Below, one piece after another: positions 46,347 through 54,859 of a stretch of DNA of 64,000 nt; within the stretch, counting starts at the first letter, position 1; each line of letters begins with the position of its first letter. Both the position numbers and the translations under genes were made by a program. Where the stretch lies: assembly GCA_024224995.1 (NCBI GenBank), contig JAAENB010000544.1, positions 1 through 64,000 of the forward strand, read 5' to 3'. Origin of the DNA: a bacterium. Lineage in GTDB: Bacteria > Spirochaetota > UBA4802 > UBA5550. The notes under the pieces are model-generated. The model was given only the letters and a program-made list of their open reading frames with translations, did not search any database and was not told the origin of the DNA.

Positions 46347-48057
46347 ATTTAATTTCTTTTTTATCCACTAAAAAATCTCCAATACAAAGATAATCCATCC
46401 CCGTATGCATAAAACAACGATACGCGTCTTCCGGTGTACACACTATTGGTTCTCCACGGACATTAAAAGAGGTGTTAACAATCACCGGGCAGCCGTATTT
46501 TTTATCAAATTGAGAAAGCAATTCATGATACAGTTTATTCGTCTCTTTATGCACGGTCTGGACCCGTGCTGAATAATCAACATGAGTTACTGCCGGGATT
46601 ACTCTTTGCCGTTCTTTTTTAACCGGTGCTGTTAAATTCATATAAGGACTTTCCCGGTTGAGAACAAAATAATCAGCAGCTCTTTCCGCGAGCACGGAAG
46701 GGGCAAAAGGGCGAAAACTTTCACGGAATTTTATTTTCAGGTTCAGCCGCTGCTGCATTTCGGGATTACGGGCATCACCAAGAATGGACCGTGCTCCCAG
46801 TGCTCGCGGGCCAAATTCCATTCGTCCCTGGAACCAGCCTACGATATTTCCTTGTGCCAGCAACCGGGCAACCGTTCCGGCCAGACTCTTTTGACCCGGC
46901 TTACTATAGGGAATATTATTTTCATTAAGATATTTTTCAATTTCCTTTGTGCTGTATTCAGGTCCCAGGTACGAGCCCTTCATTGAACCGGCTGTTCCAT
47001 TCGCGGTCCGCTTGTTTTCGAGATACTGATACCAGGTAAATAGAGCGGCTCCCAATGCTCCCCCGGCATCACCGGCTGCCGGCTGGACCCAGATATTGTC
47101 AAAAATACCTTCTCTTAGAAGTTTTCCATTCGCGACACAGTTTAACGCGACCCCTCCGGCAAGGCATAAATTTTTGAGTTTTGTTTCTTTTCGAATATGC
47201 CTTCCCATCCTCAGGAAAATCTCTTCCGTTACTTCCTGAATCGACCGGGCCACATCCATATCTTTTTGAGTTATTTGGGATTCGGGTTTTCTCCGGGGGC
47301 CTCCGAATAAACGGTTAAATTTCCTGTTCGTCATTGTTAAACCGGAGATAAAATTAAAATAGTTCGTATTCAACTTAAAGGAACCGTCTTCTTTTAGATC
47401 TATCAATTCTTTTAAAATAATATCTTTGTATTTTGCTTCTCCATATGGAGCAAGCCCCATGACTTTGTATTCCCCGGAATTGACCCTGAATCCAGTGTAA
47501 TAGGTAAAGGCCGAATATAACAGGCCTGCGGAATGAGGAAAAGAAATATCGGCCCGGACCTGAATATTATTATTAGCGCCAATCCCATAGCTGGTTGTTG
47601 ACCATTCTCCCACGCCGTCGATTGTTAAAAAAGCAGCTTTCTCAAAAGGGGAAGGAAAAAAAGCTGATGCAGCGTGAGACTCATGGTGTTCGGGAAAGAT
47701 CACTGTGCCTTCAAAATCGAGCTCTTGTTTAATGACATCTTTTATCCATAGTTTCTGTTTAATCCAGGGAGGCATTGCTTTGAGAAAAGACCGTATGCCC
47801 AGGGGAGCGCACGCGAGATAGGTTTCCAGGATACGCTCCAGTTTTAGAAATGGCTTATCGTAAAAGGCCACATAATCAAGATCCCGCCCCTCGATACCGC
47901 CCGCGCTAAGACAATACGCCATCGCGTGAACCGGTACGGAGTTATCATGTTTTTTCCGGGTAAAGCGTTCTTCCTGTGCCGCTGCAATAATGTTCCCATC
48001 TCGCACCAAACACGCTGCACTATCGTGATACAACGCAGATATACCAAGTATATTCAT
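46336..48057 (-). CDS. O-carbamoyltransferase, NodU/SxtI family
   Basis: This 573-residue carbamoyltransferase starts with ILGISALYHDSAACLV and has the metal motif HHESHAASAF (His124, His125, His128), GGVALNCVANGK, GDAGGALGAALF, GPRALGARSILGD and the closing TSFNVRGEPIVCTP. It transfers carbamoyl from carbamoyl phosphate to a hydroxyl group. With SxtJ-like and DUF5989-like genes behind it, it mirrors the sxtI-J-K trio. It lies 23 bases downstream of a B12-type radical SAM gene in an operon headed by the His-Xaa-Ser system, so its acceptor may be the modified HxsA peptide, a linked sugar, or an unrelated glycan. Confidence 0.95.
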   Translation of the reverse strand: MNILGISALYHDSAACLVRDGNIIAAAQEERFTRKKHDNSVPVHAMAYCLSAGGIEGRDLDYVAFYDKPFLKLERILETYLACAPLGIRSFLKAMPPWIKQKLWIKDVIKQELDFEGTVIFPEHHESHAASAFFPSPFEKAAFLTIDGVGEWSTTSYGIGANNNIQVRADISFPHSAGLLYSAFTYYTGFRVNSGEYKVMGLAPYGEAKYKDIILKELIDLKEDGSFKLNTNYFNFISGLTMTNRKFNRLFGGPRRKPESQITQKDMDVARSIQEVTEEIFLRMGRHIRKETKLKNLCLAGGVALNCVANGKLLREGIFDNIWVQPAAGDAGGALGAALFTWYQYLENKRTANGTAGSMKGSYLGPEYSTKEIEKYLNENNIPYSKPGQKSLAGTVARLLAQGNIVGWFQGRMEFGPRALGARSILGDARNPEMQQRLNLKIKFRESFRPFAPSVLAERAADYFVLNRESPYMNLTAPVKKERQRVIPAVTHVDYSARVQTVHKETNKLYHELLSQFDKKYGCPVIVNTSFNVRGEPIVCTPEDAYRCFMHTGMDYLCIGDFLVDKKEIKYDS

Positions 48058-48080
48058 TCAAAGACTCCCTTAAGAGCAGA

Positions 48081-49583
48081 CTACATCTGGACCAGGTTTT
48101 TATTAATGCTATTATATTGATGCAGTGCCTCCAGTAAATTATTTTTCTGAAAGTCGGGAATAAATGAGTCCTCTATTGTTTTATCCATAATGCCGATAGT
48201 ATTACTGGCGAGATCTTTCATCTCAAAAAGACGGGTTATCATTTCTTTAAAACCAATTGTAGTATCTTCATAAGTAAAATATTTTTCCGGAGTCTTCTCC
48301 AGCATCTCTTTTGAAACTATTGTCTTTGCAGCCAGTGAAAAACGGCACCAGTCAATAAAACTCTTTGTTAAAACATTTATATTATACGAACGATAGCGGT
48401 CAAAATATTCAGTCCCCGGAAGAATAAGCAGGTTATTGATCCACGTGGCGATTGCTCCTTCCCGTACCAGGGTTTCCAGGAACACCAGGTTGCTCTCGTG
48501 CTCAGTCCTGCTCGTTCCGGGTATATTCGCCAGCCATGAAGTAAAGGCAATCCCCTTGATCGAAGCTATCTTTTGTACTGAATTCCGTATTATTTCGGCA
48601 GTAACACCCCGGTTTAACCGCTTTAATACGGGATTTATACCCGATTCAATTCCCAGGGAAAATTCCCTGATATTGGCCCGGTCCAGGTACGCCACAACCT
48701 CATCATCTTCAAACAAAAGAGGACTTGTTTCAAGTATAATATTTAAAGAAATATTATTGTCCATAATCGCCCCGCACAGATCCTTAAAATACTCACGGTG
48801 CAAAAACGAAAACTCACCAATAAAAATATTGCGCGCTCCATATTCCTCAAATACACGCAATTGTTCTATTGCTCTTTCAACGGGAACAACAGAATTCTCT
48901 CTTGCGTAAAAGCCGGTTCCCGAAACACAATACCTGCACCGGAAATTGCACCGTCCCCGTTCAATACTCATTGCGGTAGAGCCATACCGGTCATGAAAGA
49001 AATCCAGGTTCTCATATATTTCAGCAGCAGGATAAATTATAGGGCTCTTTTCAATATCCGGAAGATCATCGTCCTCCGGCGGGTTAGTACAAATCTCCCC
49101 TGAAGAGGAACGGTAAATGGTCGCGGAAACGGAAAAAAGACTCTTCTTTCCTTTAGAGAGTCCCCGGGTAAGCCGCAGCGCCGGGATCTCCCCTTCTCCG
49201 ATAATAATGCCGTCAATATATTGCGCGTTTTCCAGGATTTCAAGAGCAAAATAATTAGCGTGATATCCGCCAAGATATACCACCGAATCCGGAAACAGGT
49301 CTTTATATACCCTGGCGCTCTTAACCGCGCCGCTTCCATAAAGGAACCAGTGGCACTGAATAAGAACCAGGCGTGCCGGGAACCCGGCCAGTAAGGTTTC
49401 CAGGTTTTCAAAATCGAATGAGGGCAGATGAAGAAGGCGGACAGAAAAACCTGAATCATGAAGAAATTGCGTAATCCCGGTAATTCCCAGGGGAACAGAT
49501 CGTTCAATATTTACAGATGTCCGAAAGGGTTTACCCGAATCGTAATAATCAATATGGGGAGATATAAGTAATACATCATACAT
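48081..49583 (-). CDS. B12-binding-domain radical SAM protein in the Hxs operon
   Basis: Its 500 residues comprise a B12-type N-terminus (LGITGITQFLHDSGFSVRLL, VVYLGGYHAN, GEGEIPALRL), then IERGRCNFRCRYC (Cys212, Cys216, Cys219), LGIESGINPVLKRLN and a C-terminal helical region. It sits 12 bases after the HxsC-like gene and 23 bases before the carbamoyltransferase gene, so it is co-transcribed with both. Members of this class often methylate peptides or small molecules. Whether it acts on HxsA or on the carbamoyltransferase substrate cannot be told. Confidence 0.87.
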   Translation of the reverse strand: MYDVLLISPHIDYYDSGKPFRTSVNIERSVPLGITGITQFLHDSGFSVRLLHLPSFDFENLETLLAGFPARLVLIQCHWFLYGSGAVKSARVYKDLFPDSVVYLGGYHANYFALEILENAQYIDGIIIGEGEIPALRLTRGLSKGKKSLFSVSATIYRSSSGEICTNPPEDDDLPDIEKSPIIYPAAEIYENLDFFHDRYGSTAMSIERGRCNFRCRYCVSGTGFYARENSVVPVERAIEQLRVFEEYGARNIFIGEFSFLHREYFKDLCGAIMDNNISLNIILETSPLLFEDDEVVAYLDRANIREFSLGIESGINPVLKRLNRGVTAEIIRNSVQKIASIKGIAFTSWLANIPGTSRTEHESNLVFLETLVREGAIATWINNLLILPGTEYFDRYRSYNINVLTKSFIDWCRFSLAAKTIVSKEMLEKTPEKYFTYEDTTIGFKEMITRLFEMKDLASNTIGIMDKTIEDSFIPDFQKNNLLEALHQYNSINKNLVQM

Positions 49584-49595
49584 TTGAATAAATGC

Positions 49596-50486
49596 TCATT
49601 GAACAGGGACAAACTCGTCCCACCCAAAGTGCTCAGGATACTCGACCCAGGGGCCTTCACATGCGTCATTACAGGCACATTCTTTGCACTGAGCTCCTTT
49701 GCTTTTACCTTCGGTGAGGCGGTACTTTTTATAATCATCAACAACAAAATTTTTATCGAAAACCGCGGTACTGGGCATAATATTCTCCGCGATATAGCCG
49801 GTATACCCGCTCATAAAGCAATAGGGAATTGCTTCGGTCATTACCACTTTCCCGGCCTTAATCCCCAGCGAAAGCCCTTCTTTTACATATGGTTCAATTT
49901 TGCAATACCGGGGCACAACATCTTCAAAATTTTCACCGGCAGTTCCAATGGCATGAACAAAAGCAAACTGGTACTGGTCCACTCCCAGGTATACCAGGAG
50001 GCCGGCAAGTTTGGGCAGTGTAGTATAATTATACCTGGTAATAACGGAATTGGTTCCCACGTACTGTTCCAGCTCTTTGAGGTTTTTTATGCCGGAAGCT
50101 GTTTCATAAAAACTCCCATCCGCCAGGGTAAGAAAGTCATGCAGCTCGGGAGAAAAACCATGAAGTGCCAGGGCAAATTCCGTTGCTCCTGCCGCGATAG
50201 TTTCCCGGCAAAACTCTTTTGAGGCAAACATTCTGCCGTTCGATTGTATTTGAATTTTAGAAAATCCCAACTCCCGGGCTTTTTCCAGGACAATAAGGAA
50301 ATCTTTTTTTATTGTCACTTCACCACCGGTAAACACAATACTATCGCTTCTTTCCCGTGCGGTTTCCATGGTGGCGATTACTTCATGAAACGGGATATCG
50401 CCATAGAGCTCCCTTTTGTTTCCCTGAACACAGAAACGGCACTTATTGTTGCACAGGAAACCAAACTTTACATCTACTTTTTCCAT
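49596..50486 (-). CDS. HxsC-like radical SAM maturase
   Basis: This 296-residue protein has CNNKCRFC (Cys12, Cys16, Cys19), IVFTGGEVTI, and a C-terminal auxiliary cluster region with AIPYCFMS and CKECACNDACEG. The start codon directly abuts the stop codon of hxsB, as expected for an HxsB/HxsC pair. By sequence it is closest to the protein at 3269 (VPRYCKIEPYVKEGL against VPRYSEVEPYLNEAL), so the HxsC assignment rests on context more than on sequence. It should modify the HxsA repeats together with HxsB. Confidence 0.72.
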   Translation of the reverse strand: MEKVDVKFGFLCNNKCRFCVQGNKRELYGDIPFHEVIATMETARERSDSIVFTGGEVTIKKDFLIVLEKARELGFSKIQIQSNGRMFASKEFCRETIAAGATEFALALHGFSPELHDFLTLADGSFYETASGIKNLKELEQYVGTNSVITRYNYTTLPKLAGLLVYLGVDQYQFAFVHAIGTAGENFEDVVPRYCKIEPYVKEGLSLGIKAGKVVMTEAIPYCFMSGYTGYIAENIMPSTAVFDKNFVVDDYKKYRLTEGKSKGAQCKECACNDACEGPWVEYPEHFGWDEFVPVQ

Positions 50487-51926
50487 TTAAAGGCTTGTAT
50501 TTACCCATTTTTCAAAGATTTCATAGTGTTCATCCAGTTTGGAAAAAAGATAATCGTGGATCCCCATTAAGATGCTACACCGGTCATTCACCGGCATCTG
50601 GGCAAAAAGGCTTCCATGCAAAACATAGTTATAGACCGGGCACACTCCGCAGTAAGGGTTATACACACAATCATTACATCCGGGAAGTCCCTCAAGACAA
50701 CTTGCCACACATAAATTAAGAACCGTATCACTTCGCATAATATCACTGTAAGAAGCGTTTTTCACATTACCAAGTAAAAAAATGTCATCACCCATTTCAT
50801 AAACCATCCGGCCTTCATCACAGGTGAAAATATCTCCATTATAATTATACGCAAGCTGCCCTATTCCCGCTCCGCAGGGTGACCGTTGATCAAGGTAATT
50901 CGAATCAATTTTGTTGATAACTTTCGTGAGGATGATCTTCGCGGTACTTTCATAAAATTCCGTACCGGATTTATTAATTTCAATAATATAATCGAGCGCG
51001 TTGGTATAAAATTCAATAAACTCAGCAGCGGTATACTCCCTAACGGCATGCATTTTTTCGCCGAACCCAAAGGGATTCATTGGCCGCAGGAACAGCTGAG
51101 TCAATCCCATTCCAACATACAGATCAACAATACTTTTATATTCTCTAAGAGTATCTTTTGTCACGGTTAAAAGCGCGTTAGCCCGGTAAAACTGCTCTCC
51201 TGTTTCCGCGTAGATTTGTTCATTCTCTTTTCGAATTCGTTCTATCCAATCAACCGTATTTTGAAAGCTATTTCCCTTATGCACGATTCGATATTTATTA
51301 TGGATTTCTTCCGGACCATCCAGGGAAGTACAAATACTAACCTTATTGTCCATAAAAAACCTGAATTTCTCTTCGTCCATATAGGTCATATTCGTTACGA
51401 TACTTAAACGAATATTTTTACCGGTTTCTTTTTTATTGATATACTCAACAATATGCTTAACCGTCGCGAAGTTTGCCAGCGGTTCTCCACCCTGAAATTC
51501 AATATTAATATTTTTTGCCGTTGTTTTTAAAATAAAATCAACTGTTCTTTCGGCAGTTTTAATATCCATATCAAAATCACTACAATCGACGTTTTTCCTG
51601 CTTGTTTGGCAGTACGCGCAGCTATGATCACATCTCAGGGTAACGACAATAATATGAAGAGAAGGGCCTTCACTCAAAAAACTGTTCTTTTTTCTATATT
51701 GCTTTATCAATCCTTCATTCCGGATCTCATCGTTAATAAAATAGGATTCAAAAAGTTTATTTTGAACAGGGGTGGGCAGCTCTTCAGGTGAATTCTGCAA
51801 TAATTGAAAACAGGACTCATCCAAAAAAATATAATTACCCCCATCATTGGTAAGGAGGAAATTACCATCGGACATCTTTTTGTATCTAAAAAAATTCAGC
51901 TTTTCAAGATTTTCGGTTTTAAACAT
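50487..51926 (-). CDS. hxsB: His-Xaa-Ser system radical SAM maturase HxsB
   Basis: This 479-residue protein matches HxsB in length and motifs: an N-terminal region with GNFLLTNDGGNYIFLDES, then HIIVVTLRCDHSCAYCQTSR (Cys99, Cys103, Cys106), NIEFQGGEPLANF, STSLDGP-like CTSLDGPEEIHNKYR, and RSPCGAGIGQLAYNYNGDIF. The C-terminal SPASM region has LPGCNDCVYNPYCGVCPV for auxiliary clusters. HxsB and HxsC are paired radical SAM enzymes believed to modify H-X-S repeat proteins; the chemistry is not established. Genes hxsD-like to hxsC are packed with gaps of 0-3 bases. Confidence 0.9.
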   Translation of the reverse strand: MFKTENLEKLNFFRYKKMSDGNFLLTNDGGNYIFLDESCFQLLQNSPEELPTPVQNKLFESYFINDEIRNEGLIKQYRKKNSFLSEGPSLHIIVVTLRCDHSCAYCQTSRKNVDCSDFDMDIKTAERTVDFILKTTAKNINIEFQGGEPLANFATVKHIVEYINKKETGKNIRLSIVTNMTYMDEEKFRFFMDNKVSICTSLDGPEEIHNKYRIVHKGNSFQNTVDWIERIRKENEQIYAETGEQFYRANALLTVTKDTLREYKSIVDLYVGMGLTQLFLRPMNPFGFGEKMHAVREYTAAEFIEFYTNALDYIIEINKSGTEFYESTAKIILTKVINKIDSNYLDQRSPCGAGIGQLAYNYNGDIFTCDEGRMVYEMGDDIFLLGNVKNASYSDIMRSDTVLNLCVASCLEGLPGCNDCVYNPYCGVCPVYNYVLHGSLFAQMPVNDRCSILMGIHDYLFSKLDEHYEIFEKWVNTSL

Positions 51927-51929
51927 ATG

Positions 51930-52151
51930 TTATTCGCTATTCTTAAGATATATCGATTTTTTTAAAACAAAGTTATTGAACTCATCAATAAGCGAATCAG
52001 CAGGCTCTTTAACGGTAAGAGCAATATTGTAATAATAGTCTCCTTCTTCTATTTCAAGAGACAATTTATCACAATATTTATTTTCCGCTTCTTTAAGTGC
52101 TTCAAAATCATAGAGTTCTTTATGATAAAAAAGTTTTTTTACGGTATCCAT
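51930..52151 (-). CDS. Small HxsD-like protein
   Basis: This 73-residue acidic protein has an alpha/beta pattern like the N-terminal part of HxsD (KELYDFEALKEAENKYCDKL, then an amphipathic strand pair and DEFNNFVLKKSIYL). The E-F-N-N-x-x-L segment matches the E-F-N-N-S-L-I of the larger protein at 52154. It lies two bases after that gene and three bases before hxsB. It may be a second HxsD-type peptide-binding partner, or both small proteins together replace one HxsD. Confidence 0.65.
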   Translation of the reverse strand: MDTVKKLFYHKELYDFEALKEAENKYCDKLSLEIEEGDYYYNIALTVKEPADSLIDEFNNFVLKKSIYLKNSE

Positions 52152-52153
52152 TA

Positions 52154-52624
52154 TTAATCTTTATTCTCGTCCTTCACTTCTTTTGTCTCGCTGCCCGTGC
52201 TGTTTTCATTACCATATTTCTCCTCCCAGGGTACAGCAATGCCCAGGGGATCATCAATATAATCATCAATCTTCTCTTCCAGGAAAGCGTATTCCTTTTC
52301 AATGGACGACAGATCAAACTCATCAGCACTATCTGCTCCAAAAAGAGCTCTTGCTACAATAATTTCTTTTACGGTTTTCGTTTTGTCAATGAGGGACTCT
52401 CGAAAAGACTCATTTATTAAAGAATTATTAAATTCTCCTTCAAGTTTTTCCAAATCATCAATAGGGCTGAACTCTTTGTTTTTTACCGTTACAACCCATT
52501 TTTTGTTCTCTTTGTCGCTATCAACATATAGATAATAATTATCAAGAAAGGAATGACACACCCGCAATAAAACATCTTTTGAATATATGGTACTATCTAT
52601 TTCAAAATTTTTTCCAATATCCAT
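52154..52624 (-). CDS. HxsD-like protein
   Basis: This 156-residue protein shows the HxsD features: IDSTIYSKDVLLRVCHSFL, a strand pair around WVVTVKNKE, then EFNNSLINESFRESLIDKT followed by TVKEIIVARALFG. The last block corresponds to the family's LLNDYxLRE motif (here SLINESFRE). An acidic tail of about 50 residues (DPLGIAVPWEEKYG onward) is an extension. HxsD is a small conserved partner of the HxsB/HxsC radical SAM pair, probably for substrate handling. It lies 57 bases after hxsA. Confidence 0.75.
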   Translation of the reverse strand: MDIGKNFEIDSTIYSKDVLLRVCHSFLDNYYLYVDSDKENKKWVVTVKNKEFSPIDDLEKLEGEFNNSLINESFRESLIDKTKTVKEIIVARALFGADSADEFDLSSIEKEYAFLEEKIDDYIDDPLGIAVPWEEKYGNENSTGSETKEVKDENKD

Positions 52625-52681
52625 AACGAATATATCCTATGACTGAAGTTTTTTATTTTTTTCAACAGCAAATAAAAGGTA

Positions 52682-53062
52682 CTACCAGGAGCCATGAGAT
52701 CCATGAGAGCTATGAGAGCTATGAGAGCCGTGTGAGCCGTGTGAGCCGTGTGACCCGTGTGAGCCGTGAGAGCCGTGAGAGCCGTGAGAGCCGTGTGAGC
52801 CGTGTGACCCGTGTGACCCGTGTGACCCGTGTGAGGCATGAGAACCGTGGTCTTTTGTTACGGCAGCAAGTTCAATGGTTTCACCATTTTCTAATGTCTC
52901 AAACCCATCAGCAAACAATTTACGCTCAACAGCCAATAAAGCAGCTATTCCGGTAATAAATAATTTTGGAGAAGTCTTCAACATCTGTCTTCGGGAAATT
53001 CTTCTTTCTTCACTATTAAGAAAAGCGTTTAATTTATCTTTTGATTCATCATTTTTCTTCAT
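52682..53062 (-). CDS. hxsA: HxsA substrate protein: Tat-like signal and 18 His-Xaa-Ser triplets
   Basis: This 126-residue protein has a charged N-terminus, a twin-arginine-like motif SRRQMLK (residues 23-29) and a hydrophobic stretch (LFITGIAALLAV), suggesting export through Tat. A short linker leads to residues 72-125, which are 18 uninterrupted H-X-S triplets: 15 HGS, one HAS, two HSS. The protein ends with a single Trp. Third-position codon changes throughout the repeat show that the peptide, not only the DNA, is kept. AAAGGAG about ten bases before the ATG is a strong ribosome binding site. It is the presumed target of HxsB and HxsC. Export through Tat would fit a modified, cofactor-like or folded product. 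Confidence 0.87.
   Translation of the reverse strand: MKKNDESKDKLNAFLNSEERRISRRQMLKTSPKLFITGIAALLAVERKLFADGFETLENGETIELAAVTKDHGSHASHGSHGSHGSHGSHGSHGSHGSHGSHGSHGSHGSHGSHSSHSSHGSHGSW
52688..52849 (-). repeat. 9-base tandem coding repeat (H-X-S triplets)
   Basis: Eighteen 9-base units encode the His-Xaa-Ser triplets of hxsA. Units differ at third codon positions (GGG, GGC, GGT and GGA for Gly; TCA, TCT and TCC for Ser; CAC and CAT for His). Identical neighbours (three CACGGGTCA in a row, three CACGGCTCT in a row) suggest slippage-driven expansion, so repeat number may vary between strains. Confidence 0.92.
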
Positions 53063-53209
53063 ATCAATAAACTCTCCTTTAATATACTATAGAATTCCCC
53101 TCAACTTGTACATACAGATTGAATAAGACTATTTAACATGAATATCAATAAATTTCAATAACTTTTTCTGGTATCCCCCTTAAAAATTAAACAGTGCGGT
53201 TAAAACAAG

Positions 53210-53242
53210 TTAAGCCCAATAGAAGTATTCTATTGGGCTTAA
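53210..53242 (-). terminator. Hairpin terminator between lipoprotein gene and hxsA
   Basis: TTAAGCCCAATAGA (53210-53223) and its exact inverse complement (53229-53242) form a 14-bp stem with a five-base loop. On the minus strand it is followed by ACTTGTTTTA. It lies 27 bases after the stop of the lipoprotein gene at 53270 and separates it from hxsA, which therefore needs its own promoter within 53063-53209; I could not identify a convincing one. Confidence 0.75.
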
Positions 53243-53269
53243 TTGTATCATATTCTTAAAAATCTATTA

Positions 53270-54859
53270 TTAGTATGTTGTAGCAACTCCATTGGTTATT
53301 TCAAGTTCATACATCTGGTCAGTGCCTGAAATGTCTTCATGTTTGTATACTTCAACAATAAACTCAGTGTAATAATGAGCGTCACTCTCCCTGATATCTC
53401 CATTAGATTTCAATCCCCAGTCGAATGATCCGTAAATCTGGGAACTATCGACCCCGCCCGAAGGATAGTTCTCATCCCTTCCGGCCCAGATCCTGATGCC
53501 ATAGACACTCTCTGGGTTCTGCGTAAACTGGATCCTTACATGAAAGTTTTTGGTGTTATATGGTGCCGATGAACCAAAAAAGTTTATTTGTCCTGCCGTA
53601 GGATCAGACGCTTCAAACCTGAAGTAGTCGGAATCACTGACATTATTTTTTCCTCCGTAGATAAAACCGGTGACTTTAACCGTATCCGGTCCTTCTAAAT
53701 TATTATAACATACGCTACCCAGGTCCGTTGCAGTTATTTGACTATCATTACCGCCATTCTCGTCATTTATATCATAGACATCGTAATTGTCACCGGTTCC
53801 AAAGGTCGCGTTTGCTCCCGGTATCGCGTAATCGTCAATTAAAGCCTCGAATCCACTTGCCGTAACCGTTATAGAACCGCTTCCTGAGAAAAATCCTGAA
53901 GGATCAATAGTTACGAGAGTATAATTTCCGGCTGCTGTTACTGATGTACTAACCGTAACCCTGTCATAATTTTCAAGATTGCTATATGTAATACTACCGG
54001 AATTACTGTCATTTACCACTACGGACCAGCTATTGTTGGTCTTGACTGTTTCCCGAAAGGTCAGAACTATATCCGATTCCCGGGTAACATTGGCTGCGCC
54101 ATCAACCGGAGAAAGAACTATATCCGTAACTCCTGTGGTTCTGTCAAGATAGGGATACCGGACTACCAGTAAATTGCTTCCCAGGATCGTGGTTACCACA
54201 GCGTACAAATCGTCCAATATTGACTTGTTCGCTTCATAATAGGCTTTCCGTGCCGCAACATCCGCAAGTGAGTCAAAATAATTGGTTACCGTATCCGAAA
54301 CCAGCTGAACAGCTGCCGGATCAGTTACAGATCCGTCTATTACTCCTGCAATATCGGGTGTTAATACCGTACAATATGAACCTGAAAACCGGTCAAATTC
54401 AGCGATGCAGCTATTGCTGCCGGTGGTAAATTGACTGGTTATTTGTGTTGCTGTAGAATCATCATTGATATAATAAAATGATGCCAGCTGCTCCTGGATC
54501 TCCCCTTCGGGAAAACCGGTCTGCTCATATGTTAGTTTTAAGGTTGCTGTCTTGTTAAATACAAGTCCTTCAGGTTCGACCTTAAAAATTGTACTCATTC
54601 GAGTGAATCCCGCCGGAACCGAACCTGTTGGTGTTTGCTCTTCCGTGACAGTAATGGCAGCATCCGCTGTTAAGGCGTATTGTGGTACTGTCAATTCCCA
54701 GACACCTGTTTCCGGCTGAATACTTCCCCCATCAATGCCAATTTCATCTGTTACCGGGTCACCAGCCTGGTATCCCGGATCGGCCGGAGGTTCATAATTA
54801 CCGCAAGCTATTATTAGAAATAAAGATAACAATACAAATAGAGAGAACCATTTTTTCAT
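53270..54859 (-). CDS. Surface lipoprotein with ZU5-like and SbsA Ig-like domains
   Basis: The signal peptide ends in LIIAC (lipidated Cys19). A first beta domain (about 35-170) has IDGGSIQPETGVWELTVPQYAL and the ADAAITVTEEQTP turn, as in ZU5-like domains of bacterial surface proteins. An Ig-like domain of the SbsA type follows (GAANVTRESDIVLTFRETVK, about 258-350). The C-terminal 170 residues look like a calcium-dependent or carbohydrate-binding beta-sandwich with a DSDYFRFEAS segment. It is probably displayed on the cell surface. It ends at the terminator at 53210 and lies upstream of, but apparently separate from, the hxs operon. Confidence 0.78.
   Translation of the reverse strand: MKKWFSLFVLLSLFLIIACGNYEPPADPGYQAGDPVTDEIGIDGGSIQPETGVWELTVPQYALTADAAITVTEEQTPTGSVPAGFTRMSTIFKVEPEGLVFNKTATLKLTYEQTGFPEGEIQEQLASFYYINDDSTATQITSQFTTGSNSCIAEFDRFSGSYCTVLTPDIAGVIDGSVTDPAAVQLVSDTVTNYFDSLADVAARKAYYEANKSILDDLYAVVTTILGSNLLVVRYPYLDRTTGVTDIVLSPVDGAANVTRESDIVLTFRETVKTNNSWSVVVNDSNSGSITYSNLENYDRVTVSTSVTAAGNYTLVTIDPSGFFSGSGSITVTASGFEALIDDYAIPGANATFGTGDNYDVYDINDENGGNDSQITATDLGSVCYNNLEGPDTVKVTGFIYGGKNNVSDSDYFRFEASDPTAGQINFFGSSAPYNTKNFHVRIQFTQNPESVYGIRIWAGRDENYPSGGVDSSQIYGSFDWGLKSNGDIRESDAHYYTEFIVEVYKHEDISGTDQMYELEITNGVATTY

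Noticed and set aside
52688..52849. CRISPR-like appearance of regularly spaced short repeats
   Set aside because: The 9-base units are contiguous and in a coding frame, with no spacers and no cas genes.
52639..52956. Plus-strand and other-frame ORFs with RES/VTR or HTG repeats across the tandem repeat
   Set aside because: They are shadows of the hxsA repeat. Only the minus-strand frame gives H-X-S triplets behind a sensible signal sequence, a strong ribosome binding site and an hxs gene order.
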